Shown: positions 29,548 to 40,909 of the stretch, in pieces
Position numbering within the stretch: position 1 is the first letter of the stretch
Layout of the letters: the number at the start of each line of letters is the position of its first letter
Source: Chloroflexota bacterium
GTDB taxonomy: Bacteria; Chloroflexota; Dehalococcoidia; Lucifugimonadales; GCA-002723415
Direction: 5' to 3'
NCBI GenBank assembly: GCA_002723415.1
Contig: PBOA01000025.1
Span: 1 to 64,000 of the forward strand
DNA: 64,000 bases
Position numbers and translations under genes: made by a program
Notes under the pieces: model-generated
Seen by the model: the letters and a program-made list of their open reading frames with translations, nothing else
Told to the model about the DNA's origin: nothing
The model's database searches: none

Positions 29548-32500
29548 TTGAATAAAAAAGAAATATCAAATACTACACTAAAAAGTATTAGATCAAAGTT
29601 GCAAAATTATCCAGATTCTTTAAAAGATAACTTTGAAATTAGTATTAAATTCGTATCAGAAATTTTTTCTGTTGAAGAGACCAAACTGTGGGCTTTAATT
29701 GGTCTGAAGATTGCACAAGTAACAACTCGTTCATGGGAATCCAGTTTAGAATATTATAAAGCGACCCCAGATATAATTAAGTATTTACCATTTAATTACA
29801 TTATTCAATGGGGGGAAAGCGGATTAGACTTATCAAACCAATCTCCAACTTTAGCATCATCTTATTTTAAAGCTAGTAAAAATACTATTAAAAAATTACG
29901 CTCAAGACATATTGATAGCTGGGCTTTAACTGGTAAAAGCTTATATAATGGAACATGGAAATCCAGTACATTAGCTTGCCAATTCTTTGAACATTCCCCA
30001 GCTTTAGTCAAATCATTAACTTTTCCTCAAATAGAAAAATTCACATCCGTATTGAAAAATATTTCTGATAATTCTTTTGACATAGCTTCAGATTCTCTTT
30101 CTATTTCAACAACTATTTTTCCAATAATAGGTAAAAGCAACGAGGAATTTATCAACTTATTACCTAATGTAATTAAATTAAATTTAAGAGAACTAAAAGG
30201 CTTCTTAGAATCATGTTCAAAATCTTTAAATAAAATTGATTCAAATCAAAGAATTAATTTTATAAAAATTATAATTAAATTAATGGAAAATGGTGAATTA
30301 AATATTCCAAATCACATAACAGAAATGGCTAACAATTTAAATGAAATTAACAAAGAAGAACATGAATCTATTCTAGAACTTGCCACAACTCTTGAAGGAA
30401 CTACACCAATATTTTTTATAAATTCAACACCTAAAGCCTTTGAGAAATTAACTAATACTCAATTAATTAAGTGGGTTGAAACAGGCAAGAAGATATACAA
30501 AACAAATGTTGAAGGTGGAGTAGCATTTTTTAAAATTGAATCTTCTTATTCTGAACAAGTAATAGAAAACCTTTCTTCTAGCATTGAATTATCTAAAATT
30601 AAGGAAATAATGGAATTATATTGCAGAGGCCTTGCTGGATCTGAAATAAAATTAGAAAATACTGGAGACCTAGTTGAAAAAAATATAGGTTGGGTATCAA
30701 ATGAATCTCCCTCAACAGAAGGTTCAACAGTATATTTACCTGCAGTTACAGATAGATACACCTCTAAAATTGATAACTTTAATTGGTATAAAGTAGTATC
30801 AACTCATCAAGTAGCTCATGTAGAATTTGGAAGTTTTCAATTTAATTTTTCCAAACCATCAAATTTATTTAAAGATTTAAGATATACACTTGAAGAAAAA
30901 AAATTAAATAATGATGAAAATTATAAATCACAAACTTGGTTAACTGATATTCAACGTTTTTTCAATATGTTTACAGATAGGCAGTTATCATTAGATATAT
31001 TTACTGTAGTAGAAGATGGTAGATTAGATGAAAGAATTAAATATGAATACCCTGGTGTTAAAAATCCATATATAAAAATACAAACTGATACTTTAAAAAG
31101 ACGTAAACCAATTCAAGAACTACCAGCACGTGAGGCTTTAGTTGAGCTTATAATTAGAATAGGATTACAAGAATTAAAATCTATTCCTGTACCTAAAAAA
31201 CACAAAAAGTCTGCTACAGACATTGTTTCTATTGCAAAACAAGTATTTGATTATTCTGCAAATATTGAAGATGTAGCAGAAGCAACTTTAAGAATATATG
31301 CAATAATATCTCAAATTTCAAATGAAAATATTGATCAAGATGATTGGGATAATATTGATATTGATGATATCAATGAAGAATATAATGATTCCAACAATAT
31401 GGATGAATTAATTGACAATATTTCTCAAAACCCAGATATGTCAGAATTAAATGATGATGAAGAATATACTCCGTCAGAACAAGTAGACTATAGAGGAGAT
31501 TTTAAACCTGAATTATCTCAATTATTAAACGAACTTCGAAGTCAAGGAGATATGTCAGATGAAAATAATAAAGATAGTAATTTAACTCAGCAAATGTTAG
31601 AAGAAATGTTTCAAAGTAGTGCAGAAATTGACGTAAATTCTAATGTTTCAGAGATGCAAAATGCTAGCGGTAAATTTGCTAATAACATATTAAAAGAAAC
31701 AGGCGTTAATATAAACCAACAAGATTATGGCGATGGAGTACCAAGTCATATAGATGAAGACGGAGGATCTTTAGACCCTAATGAACCACAAACCTTTGTA
31801 TATGATGAATGGGATTTTAGGGCAGGGGATTATAAACCAAGATGGTGTATAGTCCATCAAAAAGAAATGCCTGAAGGAGATCCAAATTTTTATTCAACTA
31901 CCTTACATAGTTACAAGCCTTTAGTTCAAAGAATTCAAAGACAATTTGAAATGATGGTACCTGAAATGTTTAGAAAGGTAAGAAAACTAGATGATGGAGA
32001 AGACTTTGATATTGATGATGTTATTGAAGCAATGATTGATATTAAAACCGGAAACAGTCCAAATGAAAAATTTTATTGGAGACGTAACAAAGTTCAACGA
32101 GATGTTGCAGTTGCTCTTTTATTAGATACAAGTGCATCTACAGCTGAAGCAATAGATGACTCTAAAAAGCCTGGAGATGACTGGGATGCACCAGATGATC
32201 CAGTTAAATATATGGAATGGTTGAAAAATCGTAAATCTGAAGGATCACGAAGAAACTACAAAAGAATTATTGATGTCGAAAAAGAATCTATAGTCCTATT
32301 AATTAATGCCTTAGAGTCTATAGGAGACATGTATGGTATTTATGGATTCTCTGGATATGGAAGAGAGAATGTCGAATTTTATAATATTAAGGACCTTAAT
32401 GAAAACTTTTCTGACAATATTAAACAGCGTATAGATAGAATTTCTCCTCTTCACGCAACAAGAATGGGCCCTGCAATAAGACATACAATTACTAAATTAA

Positions 32501-32787
32501 AAAAAGCAGAAGCAAGAACCAAATTACTCTTTTTAATTAGTGATGGTAGGCCTCAAGACAGAGGTTACAGTCGAGAAGGTGTCGAAAAAGAATATGCAGT
32601 ACATGATACTAAAATGGCTCTGGATGAAGCTAAACAAGAAGATATTAATGCTTTTTGTCTTACTGTAGATAAATCAGGACACGATTATTTAAAAACAATG
32701 TGTGAAGACATAGGATATGAAGTATTAGATGATATTCACGCTTTACCTGAAAGGTTATTATATTTATACAGAAGACTAACTATGTGA
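29548..32787 (+). CDS. VWA-domain protein (NorD/CbbO-like AAA partner)
   Basis: C-terminal VAVALLLDTSAST...LLFLISDGRPQD (VWA/MIDAS-like); acidic linker; directly follows the CbbQ/NorQ-like ATPase and Nudix genes. Confidence 0.85.
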   Translation: MNKKEISNTTLKSIRSKLQNYPDSLKDNFEISIKFVSEIFSVEETKLWALIGLKIAQVTTRSWESSLEYYKATPDIIKYLPFNYIIQWGESGLDLSNQSPTLASSYFKASKNTIKKLRSRHIDSWALTGKSLYNGTWKSSTLACQFFEHSPALVKSLTFPQIEKFTSVLKNISDNSFDIASDSLSISTTIFPIIGKSNEEFINLLPNVIKLNLRELKGFLESCSKSLNKIDSNQRINFIKIIIKLMENGELNIPNHITEMANNLNEINKEEHESILELATTLEGTTPIFFINSTPKAFEKLTNTQLIKWVETGKKIYKTNVEGGVAFFKIESSYSEQVIENLSSSIELSKIKEIMELYCRGLAGSEIKLENTGDLVEKNIGWVSNESPSTEGSTVYLPAVTDRYTSKIDNFNWYKVVSTHQVAHVEFGSFQFNFSKPSNLFKDLRYTLEEKKLNNDENYKSQTWLTDIQRFFNMFTDRQLSLDIFTVVEDGRLDERIKYEYPGVKNPYIKIQTDTLKRRKPIQELPAREALVELIIRIGLQELKSIPVPKKHKKSATDIVSIAKQVFDYSANIEDVAEATLRIYAIISQISNENIDQDDWDNIDIDDINEEYNDSNNMDELIDNISQNPDMSELNDDEEYTPSEQVDYRGDFKPELSQLLNELRSQGDMSDENNKDSNLTQQMLEEMFQSSAEIDVNSNVSEMQNASGKFANNILKETGVNINQQDYGDGVPSHIDEDGGSLDPNEPQTFVYDEWDFRAGDYKPRWCIVHQKEMPEGDPNFYSTTLHSYKPLVQRIQRQFEMMVPEMFRKVRKLDDGEDFDIDDVIEAMIDIKTGNSPNEKFYWRRNKVQRDVAVALLLDTSASTAEAIDDSKKPGDDWDAPDDPVKYMEWLKNRKSEGSRRNYKRIIDVEKESIVLLINALESIGDMYGIYGFSGYGRENVEFYNIKDLNENFSDNIKQRIDRISPLHATRMGPAIRHTITKLKKAEARTKLLFLISDGRPQDRGYSREGVEKEYAVHDTKMALDEAKQEDINAFCLTVDKSGHDYLKTMCEDIGYEVLDDIHALPERLLYLYRRLTM

Positions 32788-32794
32788 TTAAATT

Positions 32795-33814
32795 TTATAA
32801 TTCATTGTTAAACACATCTAATAAAGTATCTACCCAACTAGCATCAACTATTATCACAGGTCTAAAAAATTGATCTGAAACCCAAAGAGCGTAATAACCT
32901 GATTTATCAGGAGTCTTAGTTCCAATAAGTAAAGCCATTTCTTCAACATATTCAGTACCCATATCAGACATAGCAGGAAATCTAACCGCAATAACATCTG
33001 AAGTTTGTTGATTTATACCCCATGGAGTATAATCTTCATCTTCTACTCTAGGGTTTTCAATTTTTATATTAGGAGAACCAGAAAATAAAGGTATTATATT
33101 ATTAGCCACATCTGAGTTTACTTTTACTTTATCAGGACTTGTAGCCAACCTATAATCTTTGTAATACCATTCATCATTCTCTTTAACAAATTCAATTATA
33201 TCTCCATTAACATCATCAGAATTAGATATCCTTAGACTTGTTGATACTAGTTGGTCTATATCTCTGGATAAATACCATTGAGGTAATGGCGGATTAAGAG
33301 CTAATTTCCCAACAACTCGCCCCCAAATTTCTGCTACCATATACAATTGTGGGAACCCAACAACCTCTCCATAAAAGTAATCACCATTTGGAGTCTTATT
33401 ACCAAGTTTAAAAGTAATGAATCTATTTGCAGTCAACTCAACATCAACAATGATTTCTGGAAAATCTAATCCATATTGCGCAGGGTTGTCTATTATATAT
33501 GATGAAATAGTTAAATCTCTTTGTGTCCTAGGCCCACTTAATAATAAGTCTACACCTTGAAATATCTCCCATGCTGCAGGTATACCTTTATATATTGCAG
33601 GCTCTTTAATAAACCAAGTTTTACCTTCTTTATAAAACTTAACAACTTGATCATTATTAGTAATATTAACACCAATAATATCTTCTTGTGCAACCTGGTA
33701 AAACCATGGTGATTCTTCTACAAACACCTCTTCTGATTTGAATGGATTTATATATACAATCGCACCAACAATTATTGCAATTAAAACTAAAGAAATAGTA
33801 ATTTTTATATTCAT
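32795..33814 (-). CDS. DUF4340-like protein of an ABC/gliding-type operon
   Basis: N-terminal TM, repeated GKTWFIKEP / NDEWYYKD segments; position next to the GldG-like gene. Confidence 0.6.
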   Translation of the reverse strand: MNIKITISLVLIAIIVGAIVYINPFKSEEVFVEESPWFYQVAQEDIIGVNITNNDQVVKFYKEGKTWFIKEPAIYKGIPAAWEIFQGVDLLLSGPRTQRDLTISSYIIDNPAQYGLDFPEIIVDVELTANRFITFKLGNKTPNGDYFYGEVVGFPQLYMVAEIWGRVVGKLALNPPLPQWYLSRDIDQLVSTSLRISNSDDVNGDIIEFVKENDEWYYKDYRLATSPDKVKVNSDVANNIIPLFSGSPNIKIENPRVEDEDYTPWGINQQTSDVIAVRFPAMSDMGTEYVEEMALLIGTKTPDKSGYYALWVSDQFFRPVIIVDASWVDTLLDVFNNEL

Positions 33815-33836
33815 TTAAATTATACCTTATTATATT

Positions 33837-35525
33837 TTAACGTCTTCTCCACCAAACTACACCTCCAATAAATAACATAATAAAGGGTGGGAAAAGCCAA
33901 CTAGACCATTTCATAAAATCTTTTTCTCTCTTATTTAAAACTAAATAACGAATCCCAATAGGTTTTGACCTAATGGAAATCAAATCATAATCTTCAGTCA
34001 ACCAATTTACAGAATTTAAAAACAAATCCTTGTTGTCGTTAAAATTATAATGATAATTCGCTATATAATCTGAATCGCCTATTATTATTAATTTAGCTAA
34101 TTCATGAGTTGACAATTCATCAATGGTACCAACAGTTTCAATAGCGATTCCAACAGGAAAAGGTCCTGGGAACATATCTTTGTCATCCAAGGAAATATTA
34201 CTCGAATCCGTTTCTACCCAACTTGCTGGAGTTGTTTTCGCAATTGTTTTAAATTGTATATTAGGAGTAATATCAAAAATAGGAATACTTGTGGTAATAG
34301 AAGAAACTCCAGGAAAATAAACAGTATCCAAATCCTTAGTAATAGGAACAGATGAATCGGAATCAAATTGTCCATTTGCTTTTTGTATTAGTGGAGTAAG
34401 TAATTCATTAGGAATATGACTAACAGAGTCAGCTACGCTATGAGAAGATAAAATTATGCCCCAATCAATAAATAAATTTTTGAACAATTCAGGAGATTCA
34501 GGGTCAAGCATAGCAAGAATCCTACCTCCAGATTTTATATAATTATTAATAATTTCATATTCAGAATTAGTAAGGTCATCTTTTGGCCCAGAAATTACAA
34601 GAGCCGCTGCATTATCTGGTATTTTATTATCTTGAATTAAATTAATTGGAGTTACAATATAATTATCTTTTTCTAATCCCTCAATTGCATAATCAAAACC
34701 ATCTTGTGTAGGTTGCAAATTATTAATAGTAGTAGTTATAGATGGTTCTCCATGCCCAGTTAAAATGTATACAACTTTTTTCTCTTGGCCAGTAGAAATT
34801 AATAAACTTGATATAAAATCTTCTTCAGAAAAATTTAAGCATAATTGCGATCCAGGTGTAGCTGAACAATTTATTGATTCCTTAACTCCTTCAGAGATAT
34901 TTTCAAAAACGATAGCTGGGTATTGGTTGATCCCATAACTTTGCGCAAATTCTGGCTTCATTTCTGGATCAACAAATTCATATTTTAAATTCGCAGATAT
35001 CCGAACAAATTCATCTAATAAATCTACAACTTGCTGTCGATTAGGGTCTGTACCTGAAGGATCAGGAACCATAAATATAGTAACATCTATAGCAGTATCA
35101 ATATTTTCTAATATTTGAATAGATTGAGGTGAAAGAGTAAATGTTCTTGTTGCCGTTAAATCCTGCCTTAAAACTCCATCTTGACTCAATCTGTAAAATA
35201 AAACATTAACTAATATTAATATAAAAAAGAATACTGACGTAATAATTAAAGCATTAGTACCATACCTACCTTGCCTACCAACTAAAAACCCAATAACCGA
35301 TTTAGGAGATAAAACAATAGCCAATAATAATAAAAAGATAGAAAATATAATTAATCCTAAAGATAAATTTCTTAATCCAGATACTAAGAAAAACAATATT
35401 ATTGAAAAAAACAATATTATTAAACCAAGAATAGTAGCAACATTGCTCCACAATCCAGCAGCTCGAATAACCGAATAGAAATCATTAGCTTTATTTTCTG
35501 TAAATTCTTCTTCCACTATCTCCAC
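33837..35525 (-). CDS. GldG-like ABC auxiliary membrane protein
   Basis: TM segments at both ends; RQDLTATRTFTLSPQSIQIL; VYILTGHGEPSI. Confidence 0.8.
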   Translation of the reverse strand: MEIVEEEFTENKANDFYSVIRAAGLWSNVATILGLIILFFSIILFFLVSGLRNLSLGLIIFSIFLLLLAIVLSPKSVIGFLVGRQGRYGTNALIITSVFFFILILVNVLFYRLSQDGVLRQDLTATRTFTLSPQSIQILENIDTAIDVTIFMVPDPSGTDPNRQQVVDLLDEFVRISANLKYEFVDPEMKPEFAQSYGINQYPAIVFENISEGVKESINCSATPGSQLCLNFSEEDFISSLLISTGQEKKVVYILTGHGEPSITTTINNLQPTQDGFDYAIEGLEKDNYIVTPINLIQDNKIPDNAAALVISGPKDDLTNSEYEIINNYIKSGGRILAMLDPESPELFKNLFIDWGIILSSHSVADSVSHIPNELLTPLIQKANGQFDSDSSVPITKDLDTVYFPGVSSITTSIPIFDITPNIQFKTIAKTTPASWVETDSSNISLDDKDMFPGPFPVGIAIETVGTIDELSTHELAKLIIIGDSDYIANYHYNFNDNKDLFLNSVNWLTEDYDLISIRSKPIGIRYLVLNKREKDFMKWSSWLFPPFIMLFIGGVVWWRRR

Positions 35526-36229
35526 CTTCTACTTTGCAAAGACATTATTGTGACAAATAAAAACAAAGCTATGACACTAAAATAATATATTATATGACTA
35601 AAATCAAAAACTCCTTTTATAAAATCATTTAAATGTGCATCCATACAAACCCACATTAAAATAGTTTTAACAACCCCAGACAATGTATATCCAACACTAT
35701 CAGCAAAAGATAATGTCAATAAAATAGCTACGCCTACTACTGCAGCAATCAACTGATTACTTGTTAAAGAAGATGCTGCTAATCCAATAGCACCACACGC
35801 AGCTGAGTATAATAGTAATCCTAGGTAACCAGTTAAAACAGGCCCCAAATCTGGACTCCCAAAAATATATAATAACAATACATAATATAAAGTAAGAAAA
35901 ATAGTTACGTATAAAATAATTATACTAGCAATATATTTACCTAAAGCAACTTGCCAATCACTAACAGGAGAAGTTAATAATAGTTCTAGAGTACCTAGTT
36001 TTTGCTCTTCAGCTAATAATCTCATAGTTATTAATGGAGCGAAAAAAACCATAAAAAATGTCGCCCATTCAATAATACTTCTTACTGAAGCTTCAGGTCT
36101 TGTACTTGTAATCTGAAATACAAAAAATATACCAGTTAAAACTAAAAACATAGCCCCCACAATATATGCTGTAGGCGTTAAAAAGTATGCTCTAGTTTCT
36201 CTCCAAGCTATATAAAAAGTATTTCTCAT
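35516..36229 (-). CDS. ABC-2 type transporter permease (GldF-like)
   Basis: IAWRETRAYFLTPTAYIVGAMFL; LLAEEQKLGTLELLLTSPVSDWQ. Confidence 0.88.
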   Translation of the reverse strand: MRNTFYIAWRETRAYFLTPTAYIVGAMFLVLTGIFFVFQITSTRPEASVRSIIEWATFFMVFFAPLITMRLLAEEQKLGTLELLLTSPVSDWQVALGKYIASIIILYVTIFLTLYYVLLLYIFGSPDLGPVLTGYLGLLLYSAACGAIGLAASSLTSNQLIAAVVGVAILLTLSFADSVGYTLSGVVKTILMWVCMDAHLNDFIKGVFDFSHIIYYFSVIALFLFVTIMSLQSRRWR

Positions 36230-37194
36230 TAATTCTCCGTACTCTCAGTAGTAGTTAATTTCAAAAATATCTCTTCAAGAGTCATACTTAAAGTCTCTAA
36301 TTTTTTTAATTCCCAACCAGAATCAACTATTAATTTAGCTAATTTAGGTGAAACATCTATGCTTTGATCAGTATCAATTGAATAAGTTGCAGTTCCATCA
36401 TTCTCACCAGTAACTCTCATAACATTTCTCACACCATCTAAATTTTGCAATGCCTTTACAACTTGTTTACGCGGACCTCTAATATCTAATTCTATTACTG
36501 CACCACCTCTGAGCCTATTACCTAATTGATCAGGAGAATCTATAGCAACTATTTCACCTTCATGAATAATTATGACTCTATCACATATTGCACTAGCTTC
36601 AGGCAATATATGTGTGCTAACCATTAAAGTATGGTTCCCTTTTAAACTTTTAATTAAATCTCTAGTTTCAACAACTTGTATAGGATCAATTCCAATAGTA
36701 GGTTCATCTAATACTAGTATTTCAGGTTCATGTAATATTGCTTGTGAAATTCCTAACCTTTGACGGTAACCTTTAGATAATTTACCAATAATAGAATCTC
36801 TATACATTTGCAACCCGCACAACTCAATCACATCATCGATTCTTTTATTAATTTTTGAATTATCCATTCCTCTAATTTTACCCATAAAATATAAATACTC
36901 TTTTACTACCATATCAGTATAAAGAGGAACAGTTTCAGGTAAATATCCAATCATTTTTCTAGCTTGCAAAGATTCAGAAACAACATCAAATCCCGCTATC
37001 GATACTGAGCCAGATGATGGAGGCATAAAACCAGTAATTATTTTCATCGTTGTAGATTTTCCAGCACCATTAGGCCCTAAAAATCCTACGCTTTCTCCAA
37101 TAGCAACATCAAAAGAAATATTAGTAATAGCTGGATAATTCCCATAATATTTTGTTACATCATTGAGATGAATAGCACTTGATTTATTAATAAT
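36229..37194 (-). CDS. ABC transporter ATP-binding protein (GldA-like), probable AUU start at 37194
   Basis: Upstream in-frame extension INKSSAIHLNDVTKYYGNYPAITNISFDVAIGESVGFLGPNGAGKSTT carries Walker A missing from the track ORF; stop TAA at 37200..37198. Confidence 0.88.
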   Translation of the reverse strand: MINKSSAIHLNDVTKYYGNYPAITNISFDVAIGESVGFLGPNGAGKSTTMKIITGFMPPSSGSVSIAGFDVVSESLQARKMIGYLPETVPLYTDMVVKEYLYFMGKIRGMDNSKINKRIDDVIELCGLQMYRDSIIGKLSKGYRQRLGISQAILHEPEILVLDEPTIGIDPIQVVETRDLIKSLKGNHTLMVSTHILPEASAICDRVIIIHEGEIVAIDSPDQLGNRLRGGAVIELDIRGPRKQVVKALQNLDGVRNVMRVTGENDGTATYSIDTDQSIDVSPKLAKLIVDSGWELKKLETLSMTLEEIFLKLTTTESTEN

Positions 37195-37313
37195 TAGTTA
37201 AACCTTTCTTAAAATTAATACTTTAAGAAAGTTTAATACAGTATTACAACTCAATCAAGGTGAATTAATACATTTATATTTCATATAATAATTATAGCCA
37301 ATGAATAATTAGA

Positions 37314-38558
37314 ATGTCTGATAACATATTACGTGTTAAAATATATGTAGGTGATTATGATATGGAAATGGATTTAAATAAAATAATATATTTAGACCAT
37401 GCAGCTACAACTCCTGTTAGCCGTGAAGTCTTAGAAGCAGCTTACCCATACTTTAGCAATGAATATGGTAATCCTTCAGGCATTTATTCTTTATCTCAAG
37501 AAGCAAGAAAAGCAATTGATGACTCGAGAAAAGACATATCTCAAATATTAAATTGTAGATCATCCGAAATAGTTTTTACTAGTGGAGGAACTGAATCTGA
37601 TAACGCTGCTATCAAAGGTGTATCTGAAGCAATGAAAAATTATGGAAATCACATAATAACAACAAATATTGAACATCATGCAATATTAAATACATGTAAT
37701 GAACTTGAATCATTAGGTTATCAAGTATCCTATATCCCAGTAGATGAAAATGGAATAATCAATCCAAATGACATTTCAAAAGTAATCAATAATAATACAA
37801 TATTAGTAAGTATTATGATGGCTAACAATGAAATTGGAACTATACAACCTATATCGGAAATATCTGAAATCATTAAAATCCATAGTAAAAAAATAGGCCA
37901 TCCTATTTTATTTCATACAGATGCTGTCCAATGCCCTTCATTCATTGATATTTCTGTTAATAAACTAGGAGTCGATCTTTTGACCCTATCTGCACATAAA
38001 TTTAATGGGATGAAAGGTACGGGTTGTTTATATATAAAGAGAAGGACACCATTTAATGCACTAATTACAGGAGGAGGGCAGGAAAGAGAAAGAAGATCTG
38101 GGACTGAAAACGTGCCTGGAATAGTAGCTATGGCTAAAGCACTTTCGTTAGCTGTAGAATCTAGAGAGAAAACAAACTCAAATCTCACTTATTTAAGAAA
38201 TAAGGTAATTGATTATTTATTAAATAATGTTAAAAATACTTATCTAAATGGTGATTTAAACAATAGATTACCTAACAATATTAATGTATCATTTGAATCT
38301 GTTGAAGGAGAACCTATTCTCTTGGGATTAGATTTAGCAGGAATATGTGCTTCTAGCGGTAGTGCATGTTCTTCTGCCTCTTTAGAACCTTCACACGTAC
38401 TTACTGCAATTGGTTTAACTGATGAATTAGCTAGAAGTAGTTTAAGATTGTCTTTAGGAAAAGACAATACAGAAAAAGAAATTGAATATTTATTATCCAT
38501 ATTACCCAACCTAGTTGAAAAATTACGCTCCATGAATACAATATCAACCTATAATTAA
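37314..38558 (+). CDS. Cysteine desulfurase (NifS/IscS family)
   Basis: [50 protein letters not shown]. Confidence 0.93.
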   Translation: MSDNILRVKIYVGDYDMEMDLNKIIYLDHAATTPVSREVLEAAYPYFSNEYGNPSGIYSLSQEARKAIDDSRKDISQILNCRSSEIVFTSGGTESDNAAIKGVSEAMKNYGNHIITTNIEHHAILNTCNELESLGYQVSYIPVDENGIINPNDISKVINNNTILVSIMMANNEIGTIQPISEISEIIKIHSKKIGHPILFHTDAVQCPSFIDISVNKLGVDLLTLSAHKFNGMKGTGCLYIKRRTPFNALITGGGQERERRSGTENVPGIVAMAKALSLAVESREKTNSNLTYLRNKVIDYLLNNVKNTYLNGDLNNRLPNNINVSFESVEGEPILLGLDLAGICASSGSACSSASLEPSHVLTAIGLTDELARSSLRLSLGKDNTEKEIEYLLSILPNLVEKLRSMNTISTYN

Positions 38559-38559
38559 A

Positions 38560-39087
38560 ATGATTAAAATTACTAAAACTACTACCATATTAATCATAAT
38601 ACTTAGTATTATAACTATTACATCTTGTAAAGAAGAAATAACTTTAGTGGGCAAATCAGGAAGAAGTTTAGAAATACTAGTTGATAAACCAATAAAATTA
38701 GAAAACTTAGATTTTGTCCATTTAAATGGACAATACAACAGATTATTCCCGAAAGCATCCAATAGAATCTTAGCATTAGTAGAAGTAACAGTTATTAATA
38801 GAACAAGCACTGTAGTACCGCTTAAAATAGATGAAGATTCATCGACATTAGGTGATAGTAGAGGAGAAATACTAAAACCATTAAACCCATTTAAAAACAA
38901 TCAATTAATTAATATACCAAATGAACCAATTAAAGATATTTACTCTCCATTATTATGGGGTGAAATAGAATTAGCGAGAAATACTGAAGTTTCTGGCTGG
39001 ATGGTTTTTGATGTCCCAAGAGGATTAAGACTTAACTCATTCACATGGGATGAAGTAGATTATATAATAACAGGATTAATTGAATAA
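38560..39087 (+). CDS. Hypothetical lipoprotein
   Basis: Signal peptide with TITSCKEE lipobox-like motif. Confidence 0.65.
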   Translation: MIKITKTTTILIIILSIITITSCKEEITLVGKSGRSLEILVDKPIKLENLDFVHLNGQYNRLFPKASNRILALVEVTVINRTSTVVPLKIDEDSSTLGDSRGEILKPLNPFKNNQLINIPNEPIKDIYSPLLWGEIELARNTEVSGWMVFDVPRGLRLNSFTWDEVDYIITGLIE

Positions 39088-39104
39088 ATAATACAGGAGG
39101 AACA

Positions 39105-39428
39105 ATGGCATCACCCATAGCAACAACAGACAATACATTTGATGATGACGTACTAAAATCTGAAATACCGGTTCTTGTGGACTTCTGGGCTGAATGGTGT
39201 GGCCCATGTAAAATGATCGCACCTACATTAGAAGAATTAGCCAATGAATATAGTGATTCTCTAACAATTGCTAAATTAGATGTAGATAACAACCCTCAGA
39301 CTGCATCTACATATGGTATCAGAGGAATTCCAGCTCTATTAATTTTCAAAGATGGAAAACCTGTAGATCAAATTGTAGGAGCTGTACCAAAATCAGTAAT
39401 TAAAAATAGAATTGATCAAGTAATATAA
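39105..39428 (+). CDS. trxA: Thioredoxin
   Basis: [16 protein letters not shown] active site; [12 protein letters not shown]. Confidence 0.96.
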   Translation: MASPIATTDNTFDDDVLKSEIPVLVDFWAEWCGPCKMIAPTLEELANEYSDSLTIAKLDVDNNPQTASTYGIRGIPALLIFKDGKPVDQIVGAVPKSVIKNRIDQVI

Positions 39429-39441
39429 TATTACTTTAATT

Positions 39442-39539
39442 GGGTGTGAATAGGCCCCGGTGGACCTCACAGACTTCAAATCTGATGGCAGATACTTCGC
39501 AGTATCTACGGTGGGTTCGACTCCCTCTCACTCCCGCCA
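39442..39539 (+). tRNA. selC: tRNA-Sec(TCA)
   Basis: 98 nt, 8+5 bp acceptor/T architecture, anticodon loop CTTCAAA, long variable arm GATACT-TCGC-AGTATC, GTTCGACT T-loop, 3' GCCA. U-U mismatches at 39445/39532 (acceptor) and 39512/39526 (T-stem). Confidence 0.93.
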
Positions 39540-39592
39540 ACATTATATTATATTAATAGGAATTATATGAAATAGTGAAAGAAATTTGATTA

Positions 39593-39847
39593 ATGATTAA
39601 AAATAAGTTTATTCTAATATTAAATTCACCTTTATCTTGGGGATTATTAGCATTTCCTATTGGATTTATCTTAGGTGTTACACAATTATCCGTATGGTTA
39701 TTAACTATACTATTAGCAGGATTTATTATATTTGTAATGTTTCAAAAACCAGCTACTAGTTTTAACGAAGGAAAAATATTTGCTCCAGCTGGTATAGTAA
39801 TATTTTCATGGTTAATTGGATTTATTTTAAAAGGAATAATATTCTAA
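39593..39847 (+). CDS. Small hypothetical membrane protein (84 aa)
   Basis: Three hydrophobic segments. Confidence 0.55.
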   Translation: MIKNKFILILNSPLSWGLLAFPIGFILGVTQLSVWLLTILLAGFIIFVMFQKPATSFNEGKIFAPAGIVIFSWLIGFILKGIIF

Positions 39848-39868
39848 TATATTTTAAAAGGATCTCAA

Positions 39869-40625
39869 TTGAATAAATTAAATCAACATATTGAAGCATC
39901 GTATTATTGACAACTTTTACCCGGAAATTGGTGAAAGTACAGCTAAAGTATTAGATTATTTTGGTGTAAAATTAAATTTGCCTGAAAACCAATCATGTTG
40001 TGGGCAGCCAGCATTTAATTCAGGATACTGGAAAGAATCAAAAAAATTAGCAAAAAAATTTATAACCGATTTTGAAAACTCTAATTATATTATTGTACCA
40101 TCAGGTTCATGTGCCAGTATGATAAAAGTATTTTATAAAGAATTACTCCATGATGAAAAAGATTACTCTGATAAAATAACAGTAATATCAAATAAAATAT
40201 TTGAATTCTCCGAATTCATTGTAGATATACTAGATATTAATGATTTAAGTACTTATACAAAAAATTCAGCTAATAATGAAGAAAATTTAATTACATATCA
40301 TGAATCTTGCCATTTAAGAAGAGAATTAAATGTAAAAAATGCTCCAAGACAATTACTATCAACTATATCTAATACAAAACTAGTTGAAATGGATCAATCA
40401 GAAGTTTGTTGTGGTTTTGGTGGAACATTTTCTATAAAATATCCAGAAATATCTTTTGAAATGTTAAAAGATAAAATTTGCAATATAAAATTATCCAAAG
40501 CTAATTGTGTTACATCTTGCGATGCAAGTTGTCTAATGCAAATATCAGGAGGATTAAATAAACAAAATGAAAATATTAAATCAAAACATATATCCCAAAT
40601 AATAAATGAAAATTTGAAAAGATAA
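39869..40625 (+). pseudogene. lutA: LutA-type Fe-S (CCG-domain) oxidoreductase subunit, probably frameshifted near the N-terminus
   Basis: SCCGQPAFNSGY, CCGFGGTFSIKYPEIS, HESCHLRREL. AGGA-N6-TTG start at 39869 lies in a different frame from the body; removing one C at about 39900 restores ...EACIIDNFYPE. Confidence 0.7.
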
Positions 40626-40639
40626 ATTTAATATCTTAT

Positions 40640-40908
40640 GAAACCTTCCACTAAACATTTCAAAAAAACTCAATATAACATCGTTAATAGAACGATTTAC
40701 ATTTAAAGTATCCACCTTTCTAATGTTAAACCCATTTTTATTTCGCAAAACTACAATGATTTTTTCATTTATACAAAAGCCATTTATCAAAAATGGTGTT
40801 TTTAAATGGCTTCCACCACCTATAAAATCTTGGACTAAATATAGGACATTACCAGCTATACAAAATATACCATTTCATAAAAGATGGGAAAAATTATTTA
40901 AAAAATAG
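40640..40908 (+). pseudogene. lutB: LutB remnant (C-terminal tail only)
   Basis: LPPPIKSWTKYRTLPAIQNIPFHKRW resembles the LutB C-terminus ([22 protein letters not shown]); located between lutA and lutC; no ferredoxin Cys motifs. Confidence 0.7.
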
Positions 40909-40909
40909 G

